The notes below the pieces were generated by a model. It saw only the letters and a list, made by a program, of their open reading frames with translations. It was not told the origin of the DNA and did no database searches. From Acidimicrobiales bacterium (lineage in GTDB: Bacteria; Actinomycetota; Acidimicrobiia; Acidimicrobiales; SZUA-35): a DNA stretch of 64,000 nucleotides. The position numbers and the translations under genes are program-made. The stretch is from positions 1,798,001-1,862,000 of the forward strand of contig JAWKIO010000005.1 of the NCBI GenBank assembly GCA_041394265.1. The letters are read 5' to 3'. Positions 1 through 8,232 of the stretch are shown piece after piece. The number at the start of each line of letters is the position of its first letter. Position 1 is the first letter of the stretch.

Positions 1-912
1 GTCGCTCACTCCGCTCGCGGTGAGCTCGGTGTGCCAGGCACCGATGAGGTCCTGTTCGTGCTCGCGACGGATCTCGGTCGGCAGGTTGCCACCCATGAAG
101 TAGCCAAGATCCTGCGCGGCCCGGCCGCGCAGCGCGCCCTGCCAGTCGACTGCCACCACCGGCTCGTCTTCGGCGGATGCCCCGAAGAACAGGTTGTCCA
201 TTCGGACATCACCGTGGATGACGGTGAGCGGCGCCGTTGCCATCCACTCGAAGATGGTCGGGAGCGCAGCGAGGAACCGATCCTTGAGACCAGCGAGGTG
301 CGTGGGGATCACCTCGGCAAAGTTCTCGACCATCGGGTCCCACCCGAACGCTGCACCCTGCATGAGCCCCTCGGAGCTGTAGGACGGGTGGACCATGGGG
401 AGGAACTCGAGTGTGTCGTCCTCGACACGATCCCAGAAGCTGGCGTGCAGTCGACCCATCCATCGCATGACCGCCTGGGCCTGGTCGAGCGTGGCACCGG
501 CGATCTGGTCCCCGAGCACACGAGAGGACAGGTCCTCGACGATCAGGGTGAAGTCGTCGCCGTCGATGTCGGCGTAGTAGATGCCGGGCATGGTGGCGGC
601 GCAGCGATCGGCCACGTCTCGGTAGAAAAGCACCTCACGTCGATAGAGATCGAAGAGTGATGCGACCGAGCGGTTGGCGTCGTTGTCGGACGGACGCTTG
701 AGAATCAGCACCTCGGGCCCGTCGCCTTCGGCGTACTCGATGCAAAGCCGTTCGAGACCCGACATCAGTCCGACGCCTTCACCAAGCGATTCACGCCGAA
801 GCGACGCAACGGTGACATCGAGACCGTCGGCCCGCATGACCTGCGTGAGCCAGGCCGCATTGAGGTCGTCGTTGTTGCGCGGGAGTTGGGGGCGGGCACC
901 GATCGAAGACAT
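1..912 (-). CDS. APH/ecdysteroid-kinase-like phosphotransferase, cut by window edge
   Basis: Translating the minus strand from ATG at 912 gives 304 codons with no stop before the window edge, so the C-terminus is missing. The small-molecule kinase core is visible: Lys72 in LILKRP, Glu92 in YRREVLFY, the hinge VEDLS at 125-129, the Brenner motif VIHGDVRMDN at 231-240 (catalytic Asp235, Asn240) and the metal-binding DW at 256-257. This is the protein-kinase-like fold of the aminoglycoside phosphotransferase and ecdysteroid 22-kinase-like families; the substrate cannot be deduced. It begins 12 bp after the purU stop on the same strand and is probably cotranscribed with it. Confidence 0.85.
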   Translation of the reverse strand, partial: MSSIGARPQLPRNNDDLNAAWLTQVMRADGLDVTVASLRRESLGEGVGLMSGLERLCIEYAEGDGPEVLILKRPSDNDANRSVASLFDLYRREVLFYRDVADRCAATMPGIYYADIDGDDFTLIVEDLSSRVLGDQIAGATLDQAQAVMRWMGRLHASFWDRVEDDTLEFLPMVHPSYSSEGLMQGAAFGWDPMVENFAEVIPTHLAGLKDRFLAALPTIFEWMATAPLTVIHGDVRMDNLFFGASAEDEPVVAVDWQGALRGRAAQDLGYFMGGNLPTEIRREHEQDLIGAWHTELTASGVSD

Positions 913-924
913 AGGGCCGCGTGG

Positions 925-1788
925 CTACGGGAACACCACCGTCTTCGCCCCGATCTGCAGGATGCGATCCTCGGCCCAGGCCCGCACGGCGCGGGCCAGC
1001 ACGAGGCGCTCGGTGTCCTGCCCGAGTTCGACGATCTGCTCGGCCGTGTGCGCATGGGTGACCCGAGCGACGTCCTGCTCGATGATCGGGCCCTCGTCGA
1101 GATCAGCCGTCACGAAATGGGCGGTGGCCCCGACGAGTTTCACGCCGCGATCGTGAGCCTGGTGATACGGCTTCGCGCCCTTGAACCCCGGCAGGAACGA
1201 GTGGTGAATGTTGATTGCCCGGCCCCGCAGCTCGGTGCAGAGATCCCCCGACAGGATCTGCATGTAACGGGCCAACACGACCAGGTCGATGTTGTGGGAG
1301 TCGATCAGGTGCTTGATCTGGGCCTCCTGCTGCGCCTTGGTGTCCTTCGTGATGGGTAGGTGGAGGAAGGGGACGTCGTACCGGCCGGCGACCGGCTGAC
1401 AGTCGGGGTGGTTGGAGACGATGAGCGGGACATCGATCGCCAGCATCCCGTTGCGCCACCGGTACAGCAGGTCGACCAGACAGTGATCGAACTTCGACAC
1501 CATGATCAGCACTCGCGGCCGTTGGCTGCTCGGTCGCACCCGCAACGTCGGGCGGTCCAATCCGGCATCGGCGAGGCGGGCGGCGACGACCTCGCGTAGC
1601 GCCGCCGAGTCGCCGTCGGTCTCGACGACCGTCCGCATGCAGAACGTGGACGAGTCTGGATCGGTGAACTGAGCGTTCTCGACGATGTTCCCCCGAGCGT
1701 CGAGCACACCAGAGGTCACGGCGTGGACGATGCCTGGACGGTCCGGGCAGGTGAGCGTGAGGATGTGGCTGGTGGTCATCGACGGCAA
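925..1788 (-). CDS. purU: Formyltetrahydrofolate deformylase
   Basis: 287 aa, the usual PurU length. It hydrolyses 10-formyl-THF to formate and THF, balancing the one-carbon pool and feeding formate to purine synthesis. An N-terminal ACT domain (about 7-85, starting LTCPDRPGIVHAVTSGVL) precedes a formyltransferase fold. Visible motifs are SNHPDCQ, LARYMQILS, the catalytic block INIHHSFLPGFKGAKPY and DLDEGPIIEQDV. ATG at 1788 is the natural start because the ACT domain follows at once. It lies upstream of the phosphotransferase at 1-912 and is divergent from the dehydrogenase at 1907. Confidence 0.95.
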   Translation of the reverse strand: MPSMTTSHILTLTCPDRPGIVHAVTSGVLDARGNIVENAQFTDPDSSTFCMRTVVETDGDSAALREVVAARLADAGLDRPTLRVRPSSQRPRVLIMVSKFDHCLVDLLYRWRNGMLAIDVPLIVSNHPDCQPVAGRYDVPFLHLPITKDTKAQQEAQIKHLIDSHNIDLVVLARYMQILSGDLCTELRGRAINIHHSFLPGFKGAKPYHQAHDRGVKLVGATAHFVTADLDEGPIIEQDVARVTHAHTAEQIVELGQDTERLVLARAVRAWAEDRILQIGAKTVVFP

Positions 1789-1906
1789 GTGTGCCCGATT
1801 CGTGGACGGCGCACGTTCTGCGGCCCAGATCGCCCCACCCGAACGCAGCCACGAGAGCGACTCGCGGCGTTAGGGTCGCGTCATCGAGCAGACTCCGAGG
1901 TCGACC

Positions 1907-2791
1907 ATGCACGTGCTCTACGCCGATCGGCCGTTCCCACCGGCCTACCTGGATCTGATCGAGGGACGAGCCACCATCGTCGGCCCCGACGACGGGTTCG
2001 ACATCGCCGAGGCCGCCATCGCCGGCGGACAGCGGTGGGACGCCGCAGAGATGGACCGCTTCTCGAGACTCCGGGTCATCTCTCGCCTGGACATCGGCGT
2101 CGACAACGTCGATGCCGATGCGGCGACCGCCCGATCGATCGTGATCCGCAACACGCCCGAAGCACCTACCGTTTCCACCGCCGAGCACGCGGTGGCTCTC
2201 ATGCTCGCCGTGGCGAGAAATCTGCCGGGTGAACGGGAACGGGCACGGGCGGGAACGTGGGGCGCAGCCATGCCGATCGCTGCGCTGGAACTCGACGGCT
2301 GCACCCTCGGTCTGGTCGGGTTCGGTCGTATTGCTCGACGCGTTGCGACCGTCGGCCGTGCGCTCGGCATGACCGTGATCGCCACCGACCCCTTCCTTCT
2401 CGCGCCACCGACCGACACGATCGAGCTCGTCGACCTCGACGAGGTCTGGCGCCGCTCCGACGTCGTGTCGCTGCACGCCCCGGCGACCGAGGCGACTCGT
2501 CACCTCGTCAACGCCACCAGCCTTGCGGCGATGAAGCCCGGTGCTCGGCTTATCAACTGTGCCCGAGGGGCCCTCGTCGATCAGGACTCCCTCCTGGCTG
2601 CGCTCGACGCCGGTCAGCTCGCCGGTGCCGGACTCGACGTCACGGATCCCGAACCGCTTCCGGTGGACCATCCGCTCCTTCGACACGAGCGAGTGATCGT
2701 CACTCCACACATCGCGTCGTCGACGGCCGCCGGGCACCGGCGGCTCTACGCCCACGCCATCGACAACGCGCTGGCCGTGTTGGACGGCTGA
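1907..2791 (+). CDS. D-isomer-specific 2-hydroxyacid dehydrogenase
   Basis: 294 aa NAD(P)-dependent oxidoreductase of the phosphoglycerate/glyoxylate reductase superfamily. The nucleotide-binding loop reads LVGFGRIARRVA, the conserved block INCARGALVDQDSL carries the catalytic Arg, DVTDPEPLPVDHPLL carries the Glu, and VIVTPHIASST carries the catalytic His. It lacks the C-terminal ACT and intervening domains of biosynthetic SerA, so the substrate is open. A TAGGGT -10-like box at 1871-1876 precedes it. It is divergent from purU and convergent with the ROK gene, so probably transcribed alone. Confidence 0.88.
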   Translation: MHVLYADRPFPPAYLDLIEGRATIVGPDDGFDIAEAAIAGGQRWDAAEMDRFSRLRVISRLDIGVDNVDADAATARSIVIRNTPEAPTVSTAEHAVALMLAVARNLPGERERARAGTWGAAMPIAALELDGCTLGLVGFGRIARRVATVGRALGMTVIATDPFLLAPPTDTIELVDLDEVWRRSDVVSLHAPATEATRHLVNATSLAAMKPGARLINCARGALVDQDSLLAALDAGQLAGAGLDVTDPEPLPVDHPLLRHERVIVTPHIASSTAAGHRRLYAHAIDNALAVLDG

Positions 2792-2803
2792 GCCGTTCGA
2801 ACC

Positions 2804-3805
2804 TCAGCGGTTGGTCGTTCGATCGCTGGTGATCGGTCGGATCCCTGACTCGTGTCGCGCGAGGAGCGCTGCACCGAAGGCACCGGCGGCCTCACCGGCC
2901 ATCGCCGGCTCGATCCGTATGGTCGGCCGGTGTTGGGCCGCCAGCAGAACCTCGCCGAAGACTCGCTGCACTCTGGGCCCGTAGAGGTCCCAGTCGCGAA
3001 CGAGTCCACCGCCGACGATGATCAGTTCCGGGTCGCTCATGGCCGCGCAGTTCGCCATCCCGACGGCGACCCACCAGGCGAACCGATCGAGCACCGCGGC
3101 CGCTTCCGAGTCGCCGAGACGAGCGGCTCGAGTGATGTGCTCACCTCGCAGCGCTGAAATGTCGCCCTCGAGCTCGGCCATCACGCCCTGCAGTTCACCG
3201 GCTTCGGCCGCCTGACCGCCCAGGTATCGCAACCCGGCGCCGGAGGCGTACCGCTCCCAACAACCATGGAGTCCACAGACGCAGAGCGGACCATTCGGAT
3301 CCACGAGCATGTGCCCCGGCTCGCCAGCCATCCCTGCTGCGCCTCGGACGACGTGTCCATCCGCAATCAAGGCGCCACCGATGCCCGTGCCCAGCGTGAC
3401 CAGCACGGCGTGCTCGACACCCACGGCAACGCCCACCTCGAGTTCGGCTCGGGCGGCGCAATTGGCGTCGTTGTCAACGAAGACCGGCAACCCGATTCGA
3501 GGCTCGAGCAGGTCGCGAATGGGAAACTCGTCGGCATCGACCAAGTTGGGGGCGCGGCGCAATCGGCCGACGACGTCGACCAGGCCGGCGATCCCGATCC
3601 CCACACCGCGAGCCTCGACGTCGGATCCGGTCGAATCGATGAGTTCGGCGACCATGTCGGCCAGCATGTCGATCACGGCGGCGGCGGTCGCTCGGGTCGG
3701 CCAGCGGGTCTCGAGGAGGATCTCGTTCCGCCGACCGATCACAACGCCGAGCGCCTTGGTGCCGCCGATGTCGACACCGATCACTGCGGGGGCCCGATCG
3801 CTCAC
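2804..3805 (-). CDS. ROK-family sugar kinase (glucokinase-like)
   Basis: 333 aa. The N-terminal phosphate loop IGVDIGGTKALGVVI, catalytic Asp in DNDANCAARAE, GTGIGGALI and the ROK zinc signature (GEPGHMLVDPNGPLCVCG followed by LHGCWE) are all present. Carrying every zinc-binding Cys/His favours an active sugar kinase over a ROK repressor, and there is no N-terminal helix-turn-helix. Glucose is the commonest substrate of actinobacterial relatives, but N-acetyl sugars are possible. A minus-strand TAGGGT box lies about 45 bp upstream of the ATG. Monocistronic by context. Confidence 0.88.
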   Translation of the reverse strand: MSDRAPAVIGVDIGGTKALGVVIGRRNEILLETRWPTRATAAAVIDMLADMVAELIDSTGSDVEARGVGIGIAGLVDVVGRLRRAPNLVDADEFPIRDLLEPRIGLPVFVDNDANCAARAELEVGVAVGVEHAVLVTLGTGIGGALIADGHVVRGAAGMAGEPGHMLVDPNGPLCVCGLHGCWERYASGAGLRYLGGQAAEAGELQGVMAELEGDISALRGEHITRAARLGDSEAAAVLDRFAWWVAVGMANCAAMSDPELIIVGGGLVRDWDLYGPRVQRVFGEVLLAAQHRPTIRIEPAMAGEAAGAFGAALLARHESGIRPITSDRTTNR

Positions 3806-3877
3806 CAGCAGCCGCCCTTCGTTCGGTCACGTGTGGTGGTCACGCCAGGACCCTAGCGCCCGCCGGTGTCGTCGTGA

Positions 3878-4534
3878 TCAGGACCAAGGCGTGCCGAACG
3901 TGTCATCGAACGCAAGCGCCGAGGGCGGCTGGCGCCGGATGGGACCATGACCACGGCCCACCGGGTAGCCGATCGGGATCATGGCGAGCGTTGCCCACTC
4001 GTCGGGGATGTCGAGCGCTGCCTGCACCTCGTCCTCCCGCAAGCAGTGGAGGGTGGTGAGCGTGCATCCCAAACCCTCGGCGACACAGGCCAACATGGCG
4101 TTCTGCACTGCGGTGTAGACCGACCCACCGCCGACCATCGAGATGCGATCGAGCTTGGCGTCGGTGATGGCCATGAGCTTGGGGTTGCCGCAGAACATCA
4201 GGATCGCCGGAGCCTCGGCAAGGTGTTCAGCCAGGTAGTCACCAGCAGCGAAGGTGCGCTCGAGGCCCTCGCGATCGGAGGCGAGGGGCGCCCGTTCGAG
4301 CCGTGCCCGATTGGCCGCGGCGTAGGTGGCCCACTCCGGCTCGTAGATCGCCTGCAGCGCAGCCTTGCGCTCCGGGCTGGTCACGACGACCACCCGCCAC
4401 GGCTGCATGTTGCCCCCGGTCGGCGCCCAACACGCAGCCTGGAGCACGCGTCCGAGGACGTCGGCGGGGATCGGGTCAGGACGAAGGCGCCGAACGGCGC
4501 GCAGCGTGCTCATCACCTCATAGAGCTCGGACAT
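3878..4534 (-). CDS. Nitroreductase-family flavoprotein
   Basis: 218 aa FMN-dependent oxidoreductase. The N-terminal STLRAVRRLRPDPIPADVL is the flavin phosphate-binding arm of the family, followed by ACWAPTGGNMQPWRVVVVT, which contacts FMN. The centre (IYEPEWATYAAANRARLE) is an elongated helical insertion, and the C-terminal half has LGCTLTTLHCL and IPIGYPVGRGHGP. Substrates of such enzymes range from nitroaromatics to enones and cannot be predicted. ATG at 4534 is preceded by a TAGGGT box on the minus strand at about 4581. It is divergent from the cytochrome gene, and the gap holds a palindromic repeat. Confidence 0.85.
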   Translation of the reverse strand: MSELYEVMSTLRAVRRLRPDPIPADVLGRVLQAACWAPTGGNMQPWRVVVVTSPERKAALQAIYEPEWATYAAANRARLERAPLASDREGLERTFAAGDYLAEHLAEAPAILMFCGNPKLMAITDAKLDRISMVGGGSVYTAVQNAMLACVAEGLGCTLTTLHCLREDEVQAALDIPDEWATLAMIPIGYPVGRGHGPIRRQPPSALAFDDTFGTPWS

Positions 4535-4639
4535 CGTTGCCTTCCCGGTGCGACACCCGTCGTGAGCGCACCGCCGCGGACCCTAGTGCAATGCAGTCTC
4601 CGCAACCCACGTGCTGCCGGTCCATACCCCCAACTTCCC

Positions 4640-4690
4640 GCAACTTTGGCGAGTTGATGCCGCTGAGAGGTGTCAACTCGCCAAAGTTGC
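4640..4690. repeat. 51-bp palindromic element, family 1 copy A
   Basis: A perfect 18-bp inverted repeat, GCAACTTTGGCGAGTTGA at 4640-4657 and its complement at 4673-4690, around a 15-nt loop TGCCGCTGAGAGGTG. It sits between the divergent nitroreductase and cytochrome c genes. A second copy in opposite orientation lies at 30819-30869. There is no T-run, so a simple terminator is unlikely. Confidence 0.9.
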
Positions 4691-4796
4691 TGACCGGGAG
4701 GGGTGGGGTGGTCGTAGTACCATCGTCCAATGTCCGGGTCGGCGTCTTGCCAGCAGAATGGGTTTCGATCTCATCCCACGAACAGCGAGGCCACCG

Positions 4797-5306
4797 ATGA
4801 CTCGATCCTGCACGACCTCCGCCGCATCCGCTCGACCACTGTCACGACGAGCACGGGCCGCCCTGGCGATGGGATCGCTCGGCCTGTTCGTGGTGGGCGC
4901 ACCTTCGGTGGCGGGTGCTCAGGACTCGACCGACGATCCTGCCAAGCTCGACGCTGGTGAGGCCATCTACGGCGCTGCCTGCAGCGGGTGTCACGGGGCG
5001 GACGGCACCGGAACGGTGACCGGCCGATCGCTCGTCGGCATCGGCGCACAGGAAGCAGACCGCTCGGTACACATCGCGAGCGTCACCAACGGCAAAGGCG
5101 GCATGCCGGCGTTCGCCGACGAGCTGTCCGCCGATGAGATCGACGCCGCAGTCACGTATGTCCGACTCGAGTTCTCCGGTGGTTCGGCAATCGACGACCT
5201 GCCGAGAACCGGATCGTCGTCACTTCTGCTCGTCGTGGGCGGGAGCTTCCTTGCGACTGGCGTGGCGCTTGCCGACCTGAGCCGACGACATCGGATGGCG
5301 AGCTGA
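4797..5306 (+). CDS. Cytochrome c with C-terminal LPXTG-type sorting signal
   Basis: 169 aa from ATG 4797; the longer open frame upstream runs through the repeat and is not coding. An Arg-rich n-region and hydrophobic segment ending near APSVAGA (about 20-40) form a secretion signal. A single-haem class I domain has CSGCH at 62-66 and an axial-Met candidate in GGMPAF (Met103). The end is striking: LPRTG at 135-139, then a hydrophobic stretch, then LSRRHR, the layout of a sortase cell-wall sorting signal, though a plain C-terminal membrane anchor is also possible. It likely shuttles electrons outside the membrane. It is 4 bp upstream of, and coupled with, the YceI gene. Confidence 0.85.
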   Translation: MTRSCTTSAASARPLSRRARAALAMGSLGLFVVGAPSVAGAQDSTDDPAKLDAGEAIYGAACSGCHGADGTGTVTGRSLVGIGAQEADRSVHIASVTNGKGGMPAFADELSADEIDAAVTYVRLEFSGGSAIDDLPRTGSSSLLLVVGGSFLATGVALADLSRRHRMAS

Positions 5307-5310
5307 CCGC

Positions 5311-6093
5311 GTGACGAAGGACAGGAAGCTCGGAGGGCCTCGGCAACGATCTCGCACCAAGACCATCGTCACGGTGGCTGGAGGGACGATCGTCGCAGGT
5401 GCGATCGTCGTCCTCGGGCTGGCGTGGTGGCTGGGCTACTTCGAGGAACCACCTGCCGAAGCGTCGCTGGAGGACGCCGTTGCGTCCGTCCAGAGTGACG
5501 ACGACACCGAGACGACAACGGTCGGCGAGAGCGCTGACACCGAGTCGGACTCGACGTTCGCCGGCGTCTGGATCGTCGATGGGACCTCCGACATCACCTT
5601 CGCCGGCTATCGCATCAACGAGGTGCTGACCACCATCGGCGATTTCGAGGTGGTCGGTCGAACGAGCGAGGTCGAGGGTGAGGTCGTGATCGACGGCCTC
5701 ACGATCACCTCCGCCGAGTTCGAGGTCGACATGCAGTCGGTCACCACCGACAACGATCGCCGCGACGCTTCGATGCGGGAACAGTCGCTCGAGACCGACC
5801 AGTTCCCCACCTCACAGTTCGTGCTGACGGAGCCAATCGAAATCGGCGATCCCCCCGCTTCGGGATCATCGATCAGCGTCACCGCCGTGGGCGACCTCAC
5901 CATTCATGGAGTCACCCAGTCGGTGTCGTTCCCGCTCGAAGCGCAACCGGTTGGCGACACCATCGTGGTAGTCGGCCAGCTCGACATCCTCCTCACCGAC
6001 TACGGGATCGATCCACCGCAGGCCCCGATCGTCGCCGGTGTCGATGACCAGGCGGTGCTCGAACTCTCCGTGGCCCTGACCCAGTCCTCGTGA
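5311..6093 (+). CDS. Membrane-anchored YceI-family lipid-binding protein
   Basis: 260 aa from GTG 5311, 4 bp after the cytochrome stop. Residues about 18-45 (TIVTVAGGTIVAGAIVVLGL) make one N-terminal membrane anchor, followed by an acidic, Thr/Ser-rich linker. The YceI beta-barrel runs from about residue 90 (GVWIVDGTSDITFAGY) to the end, with the diagnostic DNDRRDASMREQ and FVLTEPIEI, GDLTIHGVTQSV blocks. YceI lipocalin-like folds bind polyisoprenoid or quinone-like lipids. Pairing with a surface cytochrome c suggests a shared role in extracytoplasmic electron or quinone chemistry, which is inference from adjacency. Confidence 0.88.
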   Translation: MTKDRKLGGPRQRSRTKTIVTVAGGTIVAGAIVVLGLAWWLGYFEEPPAEASLEDAVASVQSDDDTETTTVGESADTESDSTFAGVWIVDGTSDITFAGYRINEVLTTIGDFEVVGRTSEVEGEVVIDGLTITSAEFEVDMQSVTTDNDRRDASMREQSLETDQFPTSQFVLTEPIEIGDPPASGSSISVTAVGDLTIHGVTQSVSFPLEAQPVGDTIVVVGQLDILLTDYGIDPPQAPIVAGVDDQAVLELSVALTQSS

Positions 6094-6099
6094 CGGATT

Positions 6100-6144
6100 C
6101 CTCGATCGTTCAGTTGGCCCCACCGGCGAGCTGAACGATCGAGG
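6100..6144. terminator. Long hairpin between convergent genes
   Basis: A perfect 14-bp stem, CCTCGATCGTTCAG at 6100-6113 pairing with 6131-6144, encloses a 17-nt loop. It starts 7 bp after the YceI stop and includes the last codons and stop of the deacetylase, so it could end transcripts from both sides. No U-tract follows. Confidence 0.6.
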
Positions 6145-6850
6145 TGAGCCGCGTGCGCGGGTGCCGGACGAGCAGCGTCACCAGGTCGGCGATGGCGGCG
6201 AGCTCTTCGTTGCTCGTCACGGCATGATGCAGCATGATCCCGACCGGCCCCGGTCCGGCCATGCTCGAGGCCAGGGCGTCGGCGAGGGTCGCCGCCGTTC
6301 GTTCGCTGCCCTTCGGCGCCGCGAACCAGTCAACGGCAATGGGCACCTCGGCAAGTCCGGGGGTACCGATCCGCCCTGCGCTGAGGTCTCTCGACAGCAC
6401 CCCGATGCCGATGTCGACGAGCACGTCGCCGAGCGCGTCGGCGCAGCGGTTCCATGGTGGGGTGAAGACGGGGTCGAGCGCATCCCCGAGCATGTCGCTC
6501 AGCCGACCCCAACCAGTGGCCACGTCGGCACGGAGCTCCTCGACCGAGCGGTCCGAGCCGAACTCACCCTTGCGCCCACTGAGCTGATGGTTGACATGGG
6601 CGAACCCGTGCTGGTGAAGTCGCACACCACTGCGGCGACGCCGTGCGATCAGCTCTTCCGCAAGTCCGTCTCCGAGTGCCTCGGGGATGACGGCGAGGTC
6701 GATCGGAGCACCGTTGCGTTCGAAGACGTCGAGCAGGCGGCCGAGCGCTGCGTCGTCCCAACCGGCGTCGTCATCACGGAAGAAGACGTCGACCGGTGTC
6801 GCCCGCCGGTCGAGCACGCCGCGAACCGGTTCCAGCCATGGGGCCGTCAC
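6110..6850 (-). CDS. Polysaccharide deacetylase-like protein
   Basis: 246 aa from GTG 6850, which overlaps the UDP-glucose dehydrogenase stop as GTGA; the longer upstream frame lies inside that gene and is rejected. The NodB-like pattern is visible: FFRDDDAGWDD (metal/catalytic acids), then IDLAVIPEAL, and the metal-binding LHQHGFAHVNH. A later FTPPWNR resembles the conserved Arg motif of carbohydrate esterase 4. It probably removes acetyl groups from a glycan made by the upstream genes. It is the last gene of the minus-strand glycan operon. Confidence 0.8.
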   Translation of the reverse strand: MTAPWLEPVRGVLDRRATPVDVFFRDDDAGWDDAALGRLLDVFERNGAPIDLAVIPEALGDGLAEELIARRRRSGVRLHQHGFAHVNHQLSGRKGEFGSDRSVEELRADVATGWGRLSDMLGDALDPVFTPPWNRCADALGDVLVDIGIGVLSRDLSAGRIGTPGLAEVPIAVDWFAAPKGSERTAATLADALASSMAGPGPVGIMLHHAVTSNEELAAIADLVTLLVRHPRTRLTSIVQLAGGAN

Positions 6851-8232
6851 GACGCCTCCGCTACGCGGGGGGCCGCCTGCGCCGCTCCGCAACCGACGCC
6901 GATCCACTCGTAGCCGGCGTCGGCCGCGGCCTGAGGATCGAGCATGTTCCGTCCGTCGAGGACGATCGGACGCCGCATCAGGAGGCTCGAGCCGGGATCG
7001 AGGATGGCTTCGTACTCGGGCCATTCGGTGACGATCACCACTGCGTCGGCACCACGACGCGCGTCGTCGATGTGGTCGGCCCGGCGCGTTCCCGGCGGCA
7101 GGAGTGCGAGTGCTTCGTGCCCGACGACCGGATCATGCACCACGACCCGGGCTCCCTCAGCCGCAAGACGCTGGGCGAGCACGACACTCGACGCCTCGCG
7201 CATGTCGTCGGTCCCGGGCTTGAACGACAGTCCGAGGAGCGTGATCGTCAGGTCGTGCAACGAACCGAGGCGCCCGAGGAGGGTCGTGACCACTCGGCGC
7301 TTCTGGAGCTCGTTGACCTCGATCACTCCGGCCAACAGTTGGAAGTGATAGCCGCCATTGCCGGCCAGCTGCTTCAGGGCGGTCACGTCCTTGGGGAAAC
7401 ACGAGCCGCCGTAGCCGATGCCGGCGGACAGGAACGCCGGGCCGATCCGCCGATCGAGCCCCATCCCCTTGGCCACCGTTCGAACATCGGCACCGACCAC
7501 ATCGCAGACGTTTGCGATCTCGTTCACGAACGAGATCTTCGTCGCCAGGAAGGCGTTCGACGCCAGTTTGACCATCTCGGCCGACGCAAGATCGCAGATC
7601 AGGAGTTCGCCGCCAAGGCTCGACCACAGGTCGGCGACCGCCTCGGCGTCGGCAGGGTCGTCGGCGCCCACGACCACCCGGTCGGGCCGGAAGACGTCCT
7701 CGATCGCACTGCCCTCACGCAGGAACTCCGGGTTGGAAACGTAGCGGACACCGGTGGCGCCTCGTTCCAGCAGACGACGTCGGATCCGATTGCCGGTGTT
7801 GACCGGCACGGTCGACTTCATCACGACGATCATGTCGTCGACCTCGTCGGGGATCGAGTCGATCACCCGCTCGACCCGCGAGAGATCGGCGTCGCCACTG
7901 GCCAGCGGTGGGGTGTCGACGGTGACGAACACGATGCGGCAGTGCGAGAACACCTGGGATGCATCGGTCGTGAAGGTCAGCCGCTCCCCGTTCAGCTTCA
8001 ACAGGTCGGCCAAGCCCGGTTCGTAGAACGGGGGCTCACCGCGCCGCAGTCGTTCGATCTTCGGTGCATCGATGTCGAGGCAGCGCACGTGGTGGCCGAG
8101 CTCGGCCAGCGCAACGGCGGTCACCAAGCCGACATAGCCCGTCCCGACGATGCCGATGGCACGCTGGGCATCGGCATCGCTGACGCCAGCGGCATGATGG
8201 TCGGGCTGGCCCGACGTGATGTCGATGGTCAT
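6847..8232 (-). CDS. UDP-glucose 6-dehydrogenase
   Basis: 461 aa from ATG 8232, which overlaps the preceding glycosyltransferase stop as ATGA. The NAD motif is IGIVGTGYVGLVTAVALAEL; NPEFLREGSAIEDVFRPDRV and the catalytic cysteine in GYGGSCFPKDV identify the family, and SFKPGTDDMREASS marks the C-terminal domain. It makes UDP-glucuronic acid from UDP-glucose with two NAD+. In this operon it would supply uronic acid to the glycan, and the epimerase at 14961-15944 could act on its product. Confidence 0.93.
   Translation of the reverse strand: MTIDITSGQPDHHAAGVSDADAQRAIGIVGTGYVGLVTAVALAELGHHVRCLDIDAPKIERLRRGEPPFYEPGLADLLKLNGERLTFTTDASQVFSHCRIVFVTVDTPPLASGDADLSRVERVIDSIPDEVDDMIVVMKSTVPVNTGNRIRRRLLERGATGVRYVSNPEFLREGSAIEDVFRPDRVVVGADDPADAEAVADLWSSLGGELLICDLASAEMVKLASNAFLATKISFVNEIANVCDVVGADVRTVAKGMGLDRRIGPAFLSAGIGYGGSCFPKDVTALKQLAGNGGYHFQLLAGVIEVNELQKRRVVTTLLGRLGSLHDLTITLLGLSFKPGTDDMREASSVVLAQRLAAEGARVVVHDPVVGHEALALLPPGTRRADHIDDARRGADAVVIVTEWPEYEAILDPGSSLLMRRPIVLDGRNMLDPQAAADAGYEWIGVGCGAAQAAPRVAEAS

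Noticed and set aside
1103..2755. 550-codon open frame on the minus strand over purU and the dehydrogenase
   Set aside because: It overlaps two genes with clear family motifs in other frames and its translation is Arg/Gly-rich without domains, a typical high-GC shadow.
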